Notes: generated by a model from the letters alone, not told the origin. A stretch of 64,000 bases of DNA from Fidelibacterota bacterium (GCA_004124295.1 SCKI01000010.1:1-64000); one strand, 5' to 3'; shown: positions 15,877 through 26,880, counted from the stretch's first letter. Made by a program: numbers and translations.

Positions 15877-16815
15877 TCAATTCTCCACCGGGAATATAAT
15901 GTGAAAGCGGGTCCCGCCATGAACCTTGATTTCCAGCGTTCCATGCAGTTGCTCCACAAGATTTTTCACCAATTCCAGCCCCAAAGTTTTCGCATCACCC
16001 GCAGAGCGCTCAGGGGCCATACCGATGCCGTTATCGCTAACTACCAGATGGCAACCGTCCGGAGCATTGTAAAAAGCGACACTGACTTTACTTCCATCCT
16101 GACCGGAAAAGGCATATTTATAGGCGTTGGTTACCAACTCACTGACGATCAGCCCTACTGGAGTGGCCTCTTCCAGGCTGATGCTGCGCCTTGTAACCTG
16201 CAGTTCAATGGTTACGGGATTCTCGGCTATGCTGAAGGTCTGCTCAAGACCTTCCATGATGGCCTGCAGATACTTTTCGGCGTCAACAGTCTCAAGATCA
16301 GCTGTACGGTACAGATTTTCGTGTAGGGCCGCTATGGAAAGGATCCGTGAGCGGGTCGTTTCCAAGGCCCGGGTCAGGGTATCATCGGCCATCTTGGCTG
16401 ATTGCAGCTCCAGGAGGGCAGCGACTATCTGGAGATTATTCTTGATGCGATGGTGAATCTCCGCCAGCAGGATTTCCTTCTGCCGCAGTGATTCTCTGGT
16501 CTGCGCCTCAGATTTCCTCCGCACCGTGGAAAGACCGGCCGTAACCCAAATGGCCCCCACGGCCAGGCCCCGGTTGGTCGCTACCTTCCACGCCTCGCCA
16601 CCCTCTGGCGAGAGGAATAAACCTGCGCCTGTCAGCAACGTTGCGAATATGGCCAGAAGAGGAACAGCATAATTTTTCGGGGACCACGAGGCCAGCAATA
16701 CCGGCAGGATGAACGGCACGCCTCCGGCAACGCCCAACGGCAGATATAGATCAATGGCAAAAATGACGATTGCCAGACCCAGACTCAATGGCAGAATGTG
16801 TTTTATCGGAAGCAT
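15877..16815 (-). CDS. Membrane sensor histidine kinase, HisKA_2 type
   Basis: 312 residues. The N-terminal ~120 residues hold three to four membrane helices (LPLSLGLAIVIFAIDLYLPL, VPLLAIFATLLTGAGLFL, GLAVGAIWVTAGL) and no extended periplasmic domain. A short coiled linker leads to the HisKA_2 dimer/phospho-His box LAEIHHRIKNNLQIVAALLE, then an HATPase domain with the N box (VSELVTNAYKYAF), G1 (VVSDNGIGM) and G2 (LGLELVKNLVEQL). It autophosphorylates and passes phosphate to the receiver encoded directly downstream. The membrane sensor region resembles none I can name, so the signal is unknown. Confidence 0.92.
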   Translation of the reverse strand: MLPIKHILPLSLGLAIVIFAIDLYLPLGVAGGVPFILPVLLASWSPKNYAVPLLAIFATLLTGAGLFLSPEGGEAWKVATNRGLAVGAIWVTAGLSTVRRKSEAQTRESLRQKEILLAEIHHRIKNNLQIVAALLELQSAKMADDTLTRALETTRSRILSIAALHENLYRTADLETVDAEKYLQAIMEGLEQTFSIAENPVTIELQVTRRSISLEEATPVGLIVSELVTNAYKYAFSGQDGSKVSVAFYNAPDGCHLVVSDNGIGMAPERSAGDAKTLGLELVKNLVEQLHGTLEIKVHGGTRFHIIFPVEN

Positions 16816-17247
16816 CTCACCTTTACAGTGTCAAAACCTGACCACTTATCATTTCCCATCAGAACATATACGCATGCTGGAGAGGTCACCGGCAACAATT
16901 TGGCTGCATCAAGGTGGGGATCTCAGAGTGGGAATCCGGTCCAAAAGTATCTTTATAGATGCCACAATCCAAGATTTATTCACCGCTGCTGACTGTACGA
17001 GGTCTTTAGAATGAGTCCCCGCAACACTGGCGCCCTTGCCCTGCGGTGCCCCGGACTCGCCGGTTTGACTGCATATAACCCCGTGTATCGAGATTTTTTC
17101 CAGAACATCCAGACTCTATTTTTGCCGCCTTTCTGACGTCGGTAGGGGACCTTGGGCCGTATATTTGCTCCACACCACGAAAGGCAGGGTCTCCCATCAA
17201 CATTGCCAGTCTGACGCCACTCGGCAGGTCCACCTGCGGAGCACTGA
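16816..17247. other. Divergent intergenic region, no gene seen
   Basis: 432 bp between the kinase (minus) and the BNR-protein gene (plus). It must carry both promoters. I see no convincing gene, repeat or known RNA motif. Confidence 0.4.
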
Positions 17248-20200
17248 GTGAATAGATCTCGAAAGATCAGCTTGGCGGCCCTGGCCGTCATACTGGCGCT
17301 GGCCACGGTCATTTCCGTGCGGAAACCGGCTACCGGCGCACAGCCGGTGGAGCTGGCCTGGGGTGATCCCCAACGGCTGTTGGTCGCCCTGGGACAGCAA
17401 CTGGCTGACCTCGACCCCCGGGCTCCCGAAGCGGTGCGTCTTTCCCGTACGATCGCCTCCATCCGCCGGAAATCGGGCCAGACTGAGCCGAAGGCCCAGG
17501 ACCCGGGGGCCTTTCTGGAAGGGTTGGCCCAGGTCAAGACCGGCGTTGACGGCCGCACCTACAGCCCCGGCTACCGGACCCGTGAACGGGAGTGGGCCCT
17601 GGAGCGTTCCATCGGCGCCCTGCGCAAAGGCCAGCCGCCGAACTGGGTGGAGCGGGGACCGGGGAATGTCAGCGGCCGGGCCAGGGCCATTGCGGTCGAT
17701 CCCTCCGATCCGGCCGGAGACACCTGGTTCGTCGCCACGGTGGGCGGCGGAGTCTGGCTGACCAACGACGCGGGGGCCACCTGGAGCCCGATTACGCCCC
17801 AGCTCACCACACTCTCCACCACCAGCATCGCCATCAGCCAGTCCAACCCGGACGTGATCTACGTGGGGACCGGCATGGGTTATGGCCGGGTCATCGATCT
17901 GGCCGGCAGCGGGGTGTGGAAATCGGTGGACCACGGCCAGAGCTGGAGCCAGCTGCCCAACACCGCCAACGGCGAGCTGCTGGGGGCCATCAACCGGATT
18001 GTGGTCGATCCGCAGAACGAAAACCTGCTGCTGGTGGCCAGCAACAACAGCTACAGCTATCTTTCCCCCAACGGCGGCGACCGGACCGCGGGTATTTTCC
18101 GTTCGGCGGATGGGGGCGCCACCTGGACACGGGTGTTCGATCCCGATGCCGTTTTCGGCAGCCTGACCGATAACCGGGTGCAGCAGATTCTCGCCAACCC
18201 GCTGAATTTCAACACGCTCTACGCCACGGTTAACGAGGTGGGGATCATCAAATCGGTGGATGGCGGCCTCACCTGGGCCGTCTCGGTGGACACTCTGGCC
18301 CCCTATCTGGACGGAATCCAGGAGGGCAGCTACCAGGGCATCAGCACGCGCATCGAGATCGCGCCATAGCCCCCACCGATACTTCCCGCCTGTACGCTGC
18401 CGTGGAGCGCTGGAAGGGTATCGCCGACCTGTACGCCAGCCTGGACGCCGGGGCCAGCTGGCAGTTGATCAGCGACACCGGCAACGATCCCAACTGGTTC
18501 AACTCCTTCGGCATTTCCGGCGCGCTGGGCTACTCCGCCGGCTGGTTTGACAACACGATCATCGTCCATCCCAACGATCCCAATGTGGTTTTCGTGGGCG
18601 GCGTCAATACTTACCGGATCGATGTGACCCCGGCCAGCCTTAGCCGGCAGACCACTCCCATCGCCTGGAACTGGCCTAATGCGCAGGGCCTCTCCTATGC
18701 CCACGCAGACCACCACTGGTTGGCCATCATACCGGCCAATGACGGCTCGGGCAATTTCCGCATTCTGGATGCCAACGACGGCGGCATTGCCGTCTCCCCC
18801 GATGGTGGCGACAGTTGGCAGCAGCTGACCGGGATGGTCAGTACCCAGTTCTACGGCGTCGATAAAAAACCGGGCGAGAACGTCTTTATCGGTGGTATGC
18901 AGGATAACGGCACCTGGCGTTCGCCGGCGGATCCCAGCGCTACGTCGGCCTGGGTTTTTGATTGGGGCGGGGACGGCGTCGAAGTGGTCTGGAATTATGC
19001 CAATCCCGACCTGATTCTCGCCGGCTCCCAATGGGGCAATCTGACCCGGTCGGCGGATGGCGGCGCCAGCTGGGCAGCCGTTGGCGGCGGACCCCAGGGC
19101 AGCGGACCGTTCATCAGCAAGATCGCCGGCAGCAAGATTGATCCCGACCTGGTCTTCTCGGTGGGCACCGCCGGTATTCACCGGTCCGATGATTTCGGCG
19201 CCAGCTGGACCCTGACCCCCGTGACCACCAACTGGATCGGCAACCGGGCCTTCGACAATGTGGAAATATCGGTGGCCAATCCCCAGGTTGTCTGGGCGAC
19301 CTCCAAGCGGTCCTTCGATCTGCCCCTGGGCCGGCCGGGGGGCGTCCATGTGTCGGCTGACGGCGGCCTCACCTTCAGCGATATTTCCGCCAACCTGCCG
19401 CCGACCGTCAACGAGTCCTCCGGCCTTGCTACCCATCCCACGGATGACTCGACGGCCTACCTGCTGTTTTCGGCGCCGGACAATCCCAAGATTCTGAAAA
19501 CCACCGACCTCGGCCAGACCTGGGAGGATATCTCCGGTTATTCGCCGGCAACACAAACCGGCAGCCGGGGCCTGCCGAATGTGGCCGTCTTCAGTCTGCT
19601 GGTCATGCCCTTTAACGAAAATGAATTGTGGGCCGGTACGGAGATCGGCCTGTTCATCTCCCTCGACGGCGGCCTCACCTGGGCCTATGCCGATAACGGT
19701 CTGCCCCAGGTGTCCATTTTCCAGATGTCCATCGTTGACGATACGGTGCTGCTGGCCACCTACGGCAGAGGTCTGTGGACGGCCGCCCTGCCCGAGCTGG
19801 CCGGCTATACGCCACCCCTGGCCGTGCTCTCCCCCCGGCTGGCCAGCCCGGCCCAGGCGCCCACTGGACGGGTGGCGCTGCTGGTGGACTTGCGCTCGGC
19901 GTATGACTCCAGCAAGGTGTTCATCGCCGGCCAGGCCATCTACAATCTGGGCGCCAACAGCCTGCCCTACGACACCCTGTTGCATTATGCGCCGGTCGCA
20001 GAGGGACAAGTCAGCATCCAGGTACGGGGCTATAAAGGGGGCCGGGTCTATGCCAGTCCGGCCTATTCGGTTACGACCAGCCCCATTACCATCCTCAGCA
20101 AGTACAGCACCAGTTTCAACGCCGGCGACGAGGGCCATTTTTGGGGTAACGGTTTTTCCATTACTTCGGCCAGTGGATTTTCCTCCGTGGCCGCACACAC

Positions 20201-20951
20201 GGTCCACCCCTACCCCGAGGAGCTCCATCTGAGGTTCCAGTTGAACCCGTCCATTGCCGTGGCCCCGGCCGGCCAGGCGTTGATGACATTCGATGAAGTC
20301 GTGCTTGTGGAGGAGGGCCTGGTGGACGACTACCTGAACGCCAATTTCTTTGATTATGTCATCGTTGAGGGGAGTCTTGACGGGTCGACTTGGCTGCCCC
20401 TGTTGGACGGCTACGACTCGCGGGCCAAAATCGCCTGGTCTATCGCCTATAATGCCAACCTGTCGGGGGTGAATTCCACCACGCCGGGCAACGCATCCCT
20501 GTTTCTCAAACGCGTCATTGATCTCGGGGCGACCTTTAACCCACAGGATACCATTGCCATCCGCTTCCGGGTGTTTTCGGATGCGCTGGCCGTCGGTTGG
20601 GGCTGGGCTATCGATAACTTGCTGATTCAGTCCGACTCCCTCGACCAGGGCGAATTTAACGGACAGGTCCCCATCATATTCACGCTGCACCAAAATTTCC
20701 CCAACCCGTTCAACCTCGAAACGTCCATCCGTTTCGGTTTGCCCGAGGCGGAACAGGTCAGGCTGGCCATCTACGATGTGCGCGGCCGTCTGGTCCGTAC
20801 GCTCCAGGACGGCCTAATGGACGAGGGCTTTCACACCCTCCGCTGGCAGGGCCTCGACCAGTCGGGCCGGAGGGTTTCGTCCGGCGTTTACATCATCCGG
20901 CTGACCAGTTCCCTGGGGGCACGCACCATCAAGGCCATACTGCTCAAGTAA
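17248..20951 (+). CDS. Secreted sortilin-like BNR propeller protein with sorting tail, one frameshift
   Basis: The GTG start at 17248 lies 6 nt after GGAG and opens a signal peptide (SLAALAVILALATVISV). About ten Asp-box (BNR) motifs follow, such as SADGGATWTRV, SVDGGLTWAV, SLDAGASWQLI, SPDGGDSWQQL and SLDGGLTWAY, typical of sortilin/VPS10-like propellers. The first frame stops at 18369 (..RIEIAP), and the reading resumes in another frame (APTDTSRLYAAVERWKGIAD). A one-base loss near 18362 is the simplest explanation, by error or mutation. After the propeller comes a jelly-roll-like region (about 20100-20640), then a FlgD-like domain (NFPNPFNLETSIRFGLPE ... GVYIIRLTS) that serves as a C-terminal sorting signal. 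Total about 1,230 residues. Probably exported to the cell surface; ligand unknown. Confidence 0.82.
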
Positions 20952-21079
20952 TCCGGTCGGCTGCGCAGGGCCGCCCTGGAGCACCGCCTTGTGACCTATA
21001 TCATAACGGCTTTAAACATCCGGCGCAATCAGCCGATAAGGGGGCTATCAACAGCAATGAAACCGGCTGAAGACCCCCT

Positions 21080-21580
21080 ATGGACGCGCCCATCGAACCC
21101 CAAATCGCCCTTTCCGCCAGCGGAGCCGCACAGCTCGCCCCTCTCTCCACGGGGCGGTCCGGGGCGCTCTCACTACCGGCGCACCCGGATGCAGAAGCGC
21201 TCCTGGAACTGTTGCATCAGCAGAAGTCAGCCATTGGAGATTTGTTCAGTTCCCTGGGGACAGGATCGGCGGGTGTGGCTGCCCCGGACCCATCTCAGGC
21301 CCCGGACCTCGACAACCTGGCGGATCCCAGCGGGGCCGGCATCGATTTTCTGCTGGCCAGTCCCCAGCCCGGCGCCGGGGATATTTTCAACCTGGCCCTG
21401 CCCGGTTTCAGCAGCAGCCTTTCCATCCCCGGCCTGGCAGCGGCCAATGCCGCCGGGGCGCAGCAGGCCTACCGGGACGCCAGCGCCCTATGGCAACTGG
21501 TGGAGGATGCCCGGCAGTCGAACATGGCGACCTTGCTCAACCTCGGCAGCGGCAGCCTTGATCCGGGGAACCTGCTCTAA
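21080..21580 (+). CDS. Ala/Leu/Ser-rich protein of unknown function
   Basis: 166 residues, low in charge and aromatic residues, with a helical middle (HPDAEALLELLHQQKSAIGD) and C-terminus (RDASALWQLVEDARQSNMA). No signal peptide or transmembrane helix. Composition resembles flagellar- or virion-type low-complexity spacers, but nothing specific is recognised. The codon pattern agrees better with this frame than with the overlapping longer frame (20991-21929), which is very rich in Arg, Pro and Cys. It lies between the BNR protein and a small lipoprotein. Confidence 0.5.
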   Translation: MDAPIEPQIALSASGAAQLAPLSTGRSGALSLPAHPDAEALLELLHQQKSAIGDLFSSLGTGSAGVAAPDPSQAPDLDNLADPSGAGIDFLLASPQPGAGDIFNLALPGFSSSLSIPGLAAANAAGAQQAYRDASALWQLVEDARQSNMATLLNLGSGSLDPGNLL

Positions 21581-21711
21581 ACTGTCCCTGCAGGCCGGTC
21601 AGGCTCACCGGCCAACCATCAAGTACCCCCCTTTTTGCGCCGCCGAATGGGCCCGCCCCCGGCCCCCAGTACAGCGTAAATTCGCCCTGGCCCAGACCCG
21701 CCAGGATCGAC

Positions 21712-22377
21712 ATGACCCCAGCCCGCAAACCATACCGCCGCCAGACCACGACCGGCCTCGCGTTGCGACTGTACCTGGCCCTGTTCATGGCCACCGGTTG
21801 TGTGCCCCGGCCCCAGCCGGTGTCGGTGGCCGAAGCGCGGTACATGGAGACCCGGATCGAGGCTTACGGCTACGACCGAGTGTTCAAGGCTTCGATCAGC
21901 GCGCTGCAGGACCTCCGCTTTACCATTGACATGCTGGACCGCGATATCGGCCTGATTGTCGCCAGCCGGCTCTCCGAAGGGGCCCAGGCGCGGCTGGTAG
22001 AGGAGCCGCCGGAGGTCCGGGTCGTCCCGGTCTGGCAGAAAGTGCTCGGCGTCACCCTTATTCTCGCCATAATCACCGGCATCTTCTGGCTGTTCTCCCG
22101 GGGCGGGAGTGCTGCCGATGCCGACGCTGACCACGCTGATGATAGGACCGTCATTTACACGGGCGGCAACGCATCGCGCGGCGGACCTGCGGTGCACGAA
22201 TACCGGCTGACCCTCAACATCGAAGCGCAGGGCGACGCGCAGACCCGCATCCGGACCAGCGCTACCGGGAGAACCGTCCGGGGCGGGGTGATAGTACAGG
22301 CCGGCGCCATCGAGGATCCGGCCTTCTTCCAGCGCTTCTACGACGCTCTGCAGACGGCCCTGCGCCTCTCTCCCTGA
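21712..22377 (+). CDS. Putative lipoprotein with internal membrane helix
   Basis: 221 residues. A basic N-terminus leads to a lipobox-like end (LALFMATGC), so the mature protein may be lipid-anchored at Cys30. The domain after it (YGYDRVFKASISALQDLRFT, IDMLDRDIGLIVASR) resembles the repeated alpha/beta unit of small outer-membrane-assembly-type lipoproteins in which 'lf.aa..aL..lgf.i...d...G.I.a' recurs. A second hydrophobic helix (VLGVTLILAIITGIFWLF) sits at about residues 104-122. The C-terminal half is a beta-rich domain (HEYRLTLNIEAQGDAQTRIR). Function unknown; the family likeness is an inference from pattern only. Confidence 0.7.
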   Translation: MTPARKPYRRQTTTGLALRLYLALFMATGCVPRPQPVSVAEARYMETRIEAYGYDRVFKASISALQDLRFTIDMLDRDIGLIVASRLSEGAQARLVEEPPEVRVVPVWQKVLGVTLILAIITGIFWLFSRGGSAADADADHADDRTVIYTGGNASRGGPAVHEYRLTLNIEAQGDAQTRIRTSATGRTVRGGVIVQAGAIEDPAFFQRFYDALQTALRLSP

Positions 22378-22426
22378 ACCGGGACACCTTGACCCGCGCC
22401 GGACCTGCGCCTAGCTTTTTGGTCCC

Positions 22427-23362
22427 ATGACCGAACCAAATCAGACCGGCCCGCCTGCCCTTACCGACCGCGCCCGCCGGTTGGCCGGCGACAGCGGCAT
22501 CTACCTGGGCACATCATCCTGGCGCTACGACGGCTGGCGGGGACTGGTGTACAACGATCATTACCCCAGCAAAAAGGCCTTTCACCAGCGCTGCCTGGAG
22601 GAATACGCCCGCCATTTTCCTGCCGTAGGGGTGGATGCCACCTTTTATAAATTTCCCGACGCACCGTTCATCGACGAACTGGTGGCCCGCACCCCGGACC
22701 GCTTCCGCTTCGGTCTGAAGGCCACCGAGGAGATCACGGTTCTGAAGTGGCCCACCCACAAGCGCTATGGCAATCGGGCCGGCCAGGACAACCCTTACTT
22801 TCTCGACAGCGACCGTTTTGCTGAACGGTTCCTGGAGCCGGTTCGAGCGCTGGGCGCCAAACTGGGGCCGGTCATGCTCCAGTTCGGTACCCTGCCCAAG
22901 CGACTGGTGGATAGCGGTGATTTCCTGGAAAGGCTGGATGCTTTCCTCGGAGCCCTGCCGGGCGGCTTCCAGATCGCCACCGAAATCCGCAACCGCGACC
23001 TTTTCGGCGAAACCTACTTCGATATTCTCCGCAGCCACAATGTGGCCCATGTGCACACCTCCTGGAGCTGGATGCCGCCGCTGGCCGAGCAGTTGGCCCG
23101 GCCCGGATCCTTTACGGCCGACTTCTTTGCCATGCGTTTGCTCACCCCGCCCCAGGTTGCCTACCAGCAGGCGGTGGAGACCTACTTTCCCTACCGGGCT
23201 ATCCTGAAACCCCAGGAAGAGGTGCGCCAGGCCCTGGTGGATTTTCTGCAAAAGGCCCTGGGATCGGTGCAAAAGGGGTATGTGTTTGTGAACAACCGGC
23301 TGGAGGGGTCGTCGCCCCTGACCATCGAATATATCCTGGACCAGATTCTTGAGGATCAATAA
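22427..23362 (+). CDS. DUF72 (YecE-like) family protein
   Basis: 311 residues with a TIM-barrel-like pattern typical of DUF72: IYLGTSSWRYDGWRGLVY near the start, YARHFPAVGVDATFYKFPD, TPDRFRFGLKATEEIT, then KLGPVMLQFGTLPKR and a C-terminal VFVNNRLEGSSPLTIEYIL (DUF72 proteins commonly end 'fNNt..G.A...a..l'). It is soluble. The biochemical role of the family is not established. The gene begins 49 bp after the lipoprotein gene and may be cotranscribed. It is slightly longer than the common ~240-290 residues owing to an insertion near residues 105-125. Confidence 0.88.
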   Translation: MTEPNQTGPPALTDRARRLAGDSGIYLGTSSWRYDGWRGLVYNDHYPSKKAFHQRCLEEYARHFPAVGVDATFYKFPDAPFIDELVARTPDRFRFGLKATEEITVLKWPTHKRYGNRAGQDNPYFLDSDRFAERFLEPVRALGAKLGPVMLQFGTLPKRLVDSGDFLERLDAFLGALPGGFQIATEIRNRDLFGETYFDILRSHNVAHVHTSWSWMPPLAEQLARPGSFTADFFAMRLLTPPQVAYQQAVETYFPYRAILKPQEEVRQALVDFLQKALGSVQKGYVFVNNRLEGSSPLTIEYILDQILEDQ

Positions 23363-23468
23363 AACTTGACATATTGCATAGGATATCTCCGGCTAACCAC
23401 TTTGCAAAAGGGATATTATCAAAGTAATATTGAGCGGGGAATTAATAATAATATAGGGACCAGTCACC

Positions 23469-23825
23469 ATGGCTTATGAAAAATTCATGCCACCTAAAAA
23501 ATCGGCACCGCCAGCCAAGCTGCCTGCGGCAAAGATACTTAAAGGGGGCCAGATATCGCTCAATGAGACTGCTTACGCGCAGTACCTGAAGGGCTCAACC
23601 CACGTCGAGCTTTATTACGACACTGACACTAAAACCATCGGTCTCAAACCGAAAAAGTACGGCACCAAAGCAGCCTATAAACTGCGGGCGGTCGGCAAGA
23701 AAAACTTGCTCTACCGGGTAAATGCCAGACCATTAATCGACCATTACAACATCAAATTGACCGGCAAAAAGAACCTTTCTCTGGGCTGGAATGACAAGGA
23801 AAATCTGCTCGAATTATCCTTCTGA
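23469..23825 (+). CDS. Small basic conserved hypothetical protein
   Basis: 118 residues from ATG 23469 (MAYEKFMPPKKSAPPAKLPA). After a Lys/Pro-rich tail comes a compact beta-rich domain (AKILKGGQISLNETAYAQYL, VELYYDTDTKTIGLKPKKYG, LRAVGKKNLLYRVNARPLID). This layout (start 'YEKF.P', then a fold in which a Phe/Tyr-Asp-x4-IG-(F/L)KP segment is central) recurs in uncharacterised small bacterial and archaeal proteins. It could bind nucleic acid, given its charge. A perfect intrinsic terminator follows 18 bp after the stop, and the leader is AT-rich, so it is probably a highly expressed single gene. Confidence 0.75.
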   Translation: MAYEKFMPPKKSAPPAKLPAAKILKGGQISLNETAYAQYLKGSTHVELYYDTDTKTIGLKPKKYGTKAAYKLRAVGKKNLLYRVNARPLIDHYNIKLTGKKNLSLGWNDKENLLELSF

Positions 23826-23843
23826 ATGATGGCCGGAAGAATG

Positions 23844-23871
23844 AAAAAGGGGCCGATTGGGCCCCTTTTTT
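23844..23871. terminator. Perfect bidirectional intrinsic terminator
   Basis: AAAAAGGGGCC (23844-23854) pairs perfectly over 11 bp with GGCCCCTTTTT (23860-23870), loop GATTG, with T-runs on both strands. It separates the small conserved gene from the convergent aconitase gene. Confidence 0.9.
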
Positions 23872-23914
23872 CTGGCTGATAATTCTGGCAAGCCGGTGGG
23901 TTGGAGAAGCGGTC

Positions 23915-26170
23915 CTACTGGGCGGAGATGACGTTCAGGGCCGAACCGGCCTTGAACCAGCCGATCTGCACCTCGTTCAGGGTATGCTGCAGGGGGATGC
24001 TCTCCAGAGAGCCGTCGCTGTGCTTCAGCAGCATGGTCACTGTCGAGCCCGGGGCCAGTGTGTCCAGGCCGGTGAGCGAAACCCTGTCCTCGGCCCGCAA
24101 TTTTTCGTAGTCTGCCGGTCGGATAAAGGTCAGGGCCAGCATACCCTGCTTCTTCAGATTGGTTTCGTGGATGCGGGCGAAGCTCTTGACGACGACAGCC
24201 CGGCCGCCCAGATGGCGCGGTTCCATGGCCGCATGTTCGCGGCTTGATCCTTCGCCGTAATTTTCCTCCCCCACCATAATCCAGCCCTGGCCTTTGGCCT
24301 GGTACGAGCGGGCCAGATCGCTCAGCTTCATGACCTCACCGCCGCCGGTAACATCCCGGCCCATGCCGGCCCCTTCGGCGAAATCATTGCTGACCCCGAT
24401 AAACAGGTTGTCGCTGATGTTGTCGAGGTGTCCACGGAAGCGCAGCCAGGGACCGGCCGGCGAGATATGGTCGGTGGTGCACTTGCCTTTGGACTTGGCC
24501 AGGATCAGCAGCCCCTCCATATTATTTCCGTCCCAGGCCGGGAAAGGCTCCAGCAGTTGCAGCCGCTCGCTGGCCGCGTTGATGGTAATGGTTATCTCCG
24601 GCTCGGCTGAGGGCGGCAGGAAACCGGACTGGCCCTCGTCGAATCCGTCCGCGGGCAGTTCGTCCCCTTCCGGCGGCTCCAGCATGATGGAATCACCGTT
24701 CACCTGGAGGGGGTCGGTAAGGGGATTGAAGGAGAGCTTGCCGGCCAGGGCATAGGCGGTGACGATCTCCGGACTGGCGATAAAGGCGTGGGTGGCCGGA
24801 TTGCCATCATTACGCCGGGCAAAGTTGCGGTTAAAGGAAGTGACGATGGTGTTGGGCTCCCCGCCCTCCAGATCGGTGCGTTTCCATTGCCCGATGCAGG
24901 GTCCGCAGGCGTTGGCCAGCACCGTGCCGCCCAGCTTGGTGAGTGTCTCCAACTGCCCGTCCCTCAGGATCGTGGCCCTGATCTGCTCCGAGCCAGGCGT
25001 AATCATGAAGCCGGTCCTGGCTTTCAGCCCGATTTTCAGCGCCTGGTTGGCCACATGGGCTGCCCGGCTGATGTCCTCGTAGGAGGAGTTGGTGCAGCTG
25101 CCGATGAGGGCCACCTTGATCTCGTCAGGATAATCGTTGTCCCGCACGGCCTGGGCCATTTCGGAGATGGGCCGGGCCAGGTCCGGAGTGAACGGACCCA
25201 CCACATGCGGCTCCAGGGTCGATAGATCAATCTCGATGATCTCGTCATAGACGGCAGCGGGATCATCCATTACCTCGGGATCAGCCTGCAGGTGTTCGCG
25301 CACGGCATCGGCGCTATCGGCCACGTCGGACCTGCCGGTGGCCCGGAGGTAATTGGCCATGCGCCCGTCATAGGGGAACAGCGAGGTGGTGGCCCCCAGC
25401 TCGGCCCCCATGTTGGTGATGGTGCCCTTGCCGGTGGCGCTGATGGATGAGGTGCCGGGGCCGAAGTATTCGACAATCTTCCCGGTCCCTCCATCAACGG
25501 TGAGAATACCGGCCAGCTTGAGGATCACATCCTTCGGGGAGGTCCAGCCCTGGAGTTCGCCGGTCAGATGGACACCGATGAGGCCGGGCCATTTGAGCTC
25601 CCAGGGCATGCCGGCCATCACGTCCACCGCGTCGGCGCCCCCGACACCGATGGCCACCATCCCCAGGCCGCCCGCATTGGGGGTGTGGGAGTCGGTGCCG
25701 ATCATCATGCCGCCGGGAAAAGCGTACTTTTCCAGCACCACCTGGTGGATTATGCCCGCCCCCGGCTCCCAGAAACCGAGACCGTATTTGCGGGACACGA
25801 TTTTCAGGAAGTCGTAAACCTCGGCATTGTCGTGGAGGGCCGAGCGCATATCCTGGTCGGCGCCGACCTGGGCCCGTATCAGGTGGTCGCAGTGCACGGT
25901 GGTTGGCACAGCGGACGAATCGCGGCCGCTGTGCATGAACTGGAGCAGGGCCATCTGGGCGGTGGCATCCTGCAGGGCGACCCGGTCCGGCCGAAGATTG
26001 GAATAGGTCACCAGCCGCTCGGGCACGGCGGCAGGGGCGTCGTCAAACAGGTGCGCCACCAGCACCTTTTCGGTGTAAGCCAGTGGCCGGCCCAGCAGCC
26101 GGCGGGCCCAGGCCGTCCGCTCAGCCAGCCGGGGGTAGAGGTTTTCAATAATCTCTAGCGTTTCCTTCAT
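23915..26170 (-). CDS. acn: Aconitate hydratase, mitochondrial type
   Basis: Converts citrate to isocitrate through an Fe4S4 cluster. 751 residues, the length of the mitochondrial-type enzyme rather than bacterial AcnA (~890) or AcnB (~860). Cluster cysteines are in [11 protein letters not shown] and [13 protein letters not shown]. Substrate-binding motifs include [37 protein letters not shown] and the C-terminal swivel domain ([33 protein letters not shown]). This type occurs in several Bacteroidota-like lineages. Transcribed alone toward the terminator at 23844. Confidence 0.96.
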   Translation of the reverse strand: MKETLEIIENLYPRLAERTAWARRLLGRPLAYTEKVLVAHLFDDAPAAVPERLVTYSNLRPDRVALQDATAQMALLQFMHSGRDSSAVPTTVHCDHLIRAQVGADQDMRSALHDNAEVYDFLKIVSRKYGLGFWEPGAGIIHQVVLEKYAFPGGMMIGTDSHTPNAGGLGMVAIGVGGADAVDVMAGMPWELKWPGLIGVHLTGELQGWTSPKDVILKLAGILTVDGGTGKIVEYFGPGTSSISATGKGTITNMGAELGATTSLFPYDGRMANYLRATGRSDVADSADAVREHLQADPEVMDDPAAVYDEIIEIDLSTLEPHVVGPFTPDLARPISEMAQAVRDNDYPDEIKVALIGSCTNSSYEDISRAAHVANQALKIGLKARTGFMITPGSEQIRATILRDGQLETLTKLGGTVLANACGPCIGQWKRTDLEGGEPNTIVTSFNRNFARRNDGNPATHAFIASPEIVTAYALAGKLSFNPLTDPLQVNGDSIMLEPPEGDELPADGFDEGQSGFLPPSAEPEITITINAASERLQLLEPFPAWDGNNMEGLLILAKSKGKCTTDHISPAGPWLRFRGHLDNISDNLFIGVSNDFAEGAGMGRDVTGGGEVMKLSDLARSYQAKGQGWIMVGEENYGEGSSREHAAMEPRHLGGRAVVVKSFARIHETNLKKQGMLALTFIRPADYEKLRAEDRVSLTGLDTLAPGSTVTMLLKHSDGSLESIPLQHTLNEVQIGWFKAGSALNVISAQ

Positions 26171-26337
26171 AAGCCCTTATCCTGCCCTTATAATACAGCC
26201 CCACAATCACTTCGCGTCCGGGCCAGTTGTCAGGGGGAATTTAGCATAATTTAAGGGGCTTGCGATACTTCAGGAGAGAAACTGCCCGTCAGGTTGCGAA
26301 GGGGGGCGGCTGTGTCCTGGGGTCACTGGAAGATGGA

Positions 26338-26631
26338 TCAGGCAGCCGGTACATCCAGTTTCTCCACGGCCTTCAAGTCAAACTGATTCCTGGCCCGCCA
26401 TAGGTCATAGTTGTCCTGCATGGCAAGCCAACTTTCCGCCGAGCGCCCCAGGGACTTCGACAGCCGCAGCGCCATTTCAGGGCTGACATTGGATTCGCCG
26501 TTAACCAGGCGATTGAATGTCGAAGGCGATACTTTCAGTTTCCTGGCCACGCTGCGGCTGCTGATGTTAAACGGTTGCAGGTAAACTTGCTGAATGAATT
26601 CACCCGGATGGGGGGGGGCATGCATCCTCAT
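26338..26631 (-). CDS. higA: HigA-family antitoxin
   Basis: 97-residue helix-turn-helix protein of the XRE/HigA group: HPGEFIQQVYLQPFNISSRS, ARKLKVSPSTFNRLVNGESN, VSPEMALRLSKSLGRSAESW, LAMQDNYDLW. The 'HPGE...L.P...s...lA..l.vs......l.NG...is..mA.rLs...g.s...W...Q..yDLw' order is diagnostic of HigA. It normally neutralises the HigB ribonuclease and represses the operon. Its ATG (26631) overlaps the stop of a ruined higB upstream (ATGA arrangement), so the antitoxin now lacks its toxin. Confidence 0.9.
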   Translation of the reverse strand: MRMHAPPHPGEFIQQVYLQPFNISSRSVARKLKVSPSTFNRLVNGESNVSPEMALRLSKSLGRSAESWLAMQDNYDLWRARNQFDLKAVEKLDVPAA

Positions 26632-26735
26632 CAGTGATAATCCTCATAGTTAACACCATAGACATTAATCCTTCTTCGAATCGGAAGGTCACACGCCAGT
26701 TCCCGCATTATTCCGTCGCATCCAGGGATTTCGAT
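26631..26735 (-). pseudogene. Remnant of HigB toxin
   Basis: Upstream of HigA and overlapping its start, the reverse strand reads GNWRVTFRFEEG in one frame and VYGVNYEDYH-stop in another. Together these are the conserved C-terminal end of HigB (gNWRltFrFedg...vnYeDYH). Farther upstream the frames contain stops (a TAA directly before CGNWR) and no HigB N-terminus is found. The toxin gene is therefore truncated and frameshifted. The exact left border of the remnant is uncertain. Confidence 0.7.
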
Positions 26736-26880
26736 GGATTTTCCCTCGCTTCGATAAACTCGATTTGATGTTTGTCACCTTCAAACACTTCGCGCTTATT
26801 GCCGAGGCACTCGGATAGTGTTAACAGGCTCGAGTCAAGCACCTGGCGGGCCTACATTCGAATCGAGGCAAACGATGCAA

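Noticed and set aside
18330-20693. A 787-codon minus-strand open frame opposite the BNR protein
   Set aside because: Shadow frame of GC-rich coding DNA; no domain, and the plus strand has clear Asp-box and sorting motifs.
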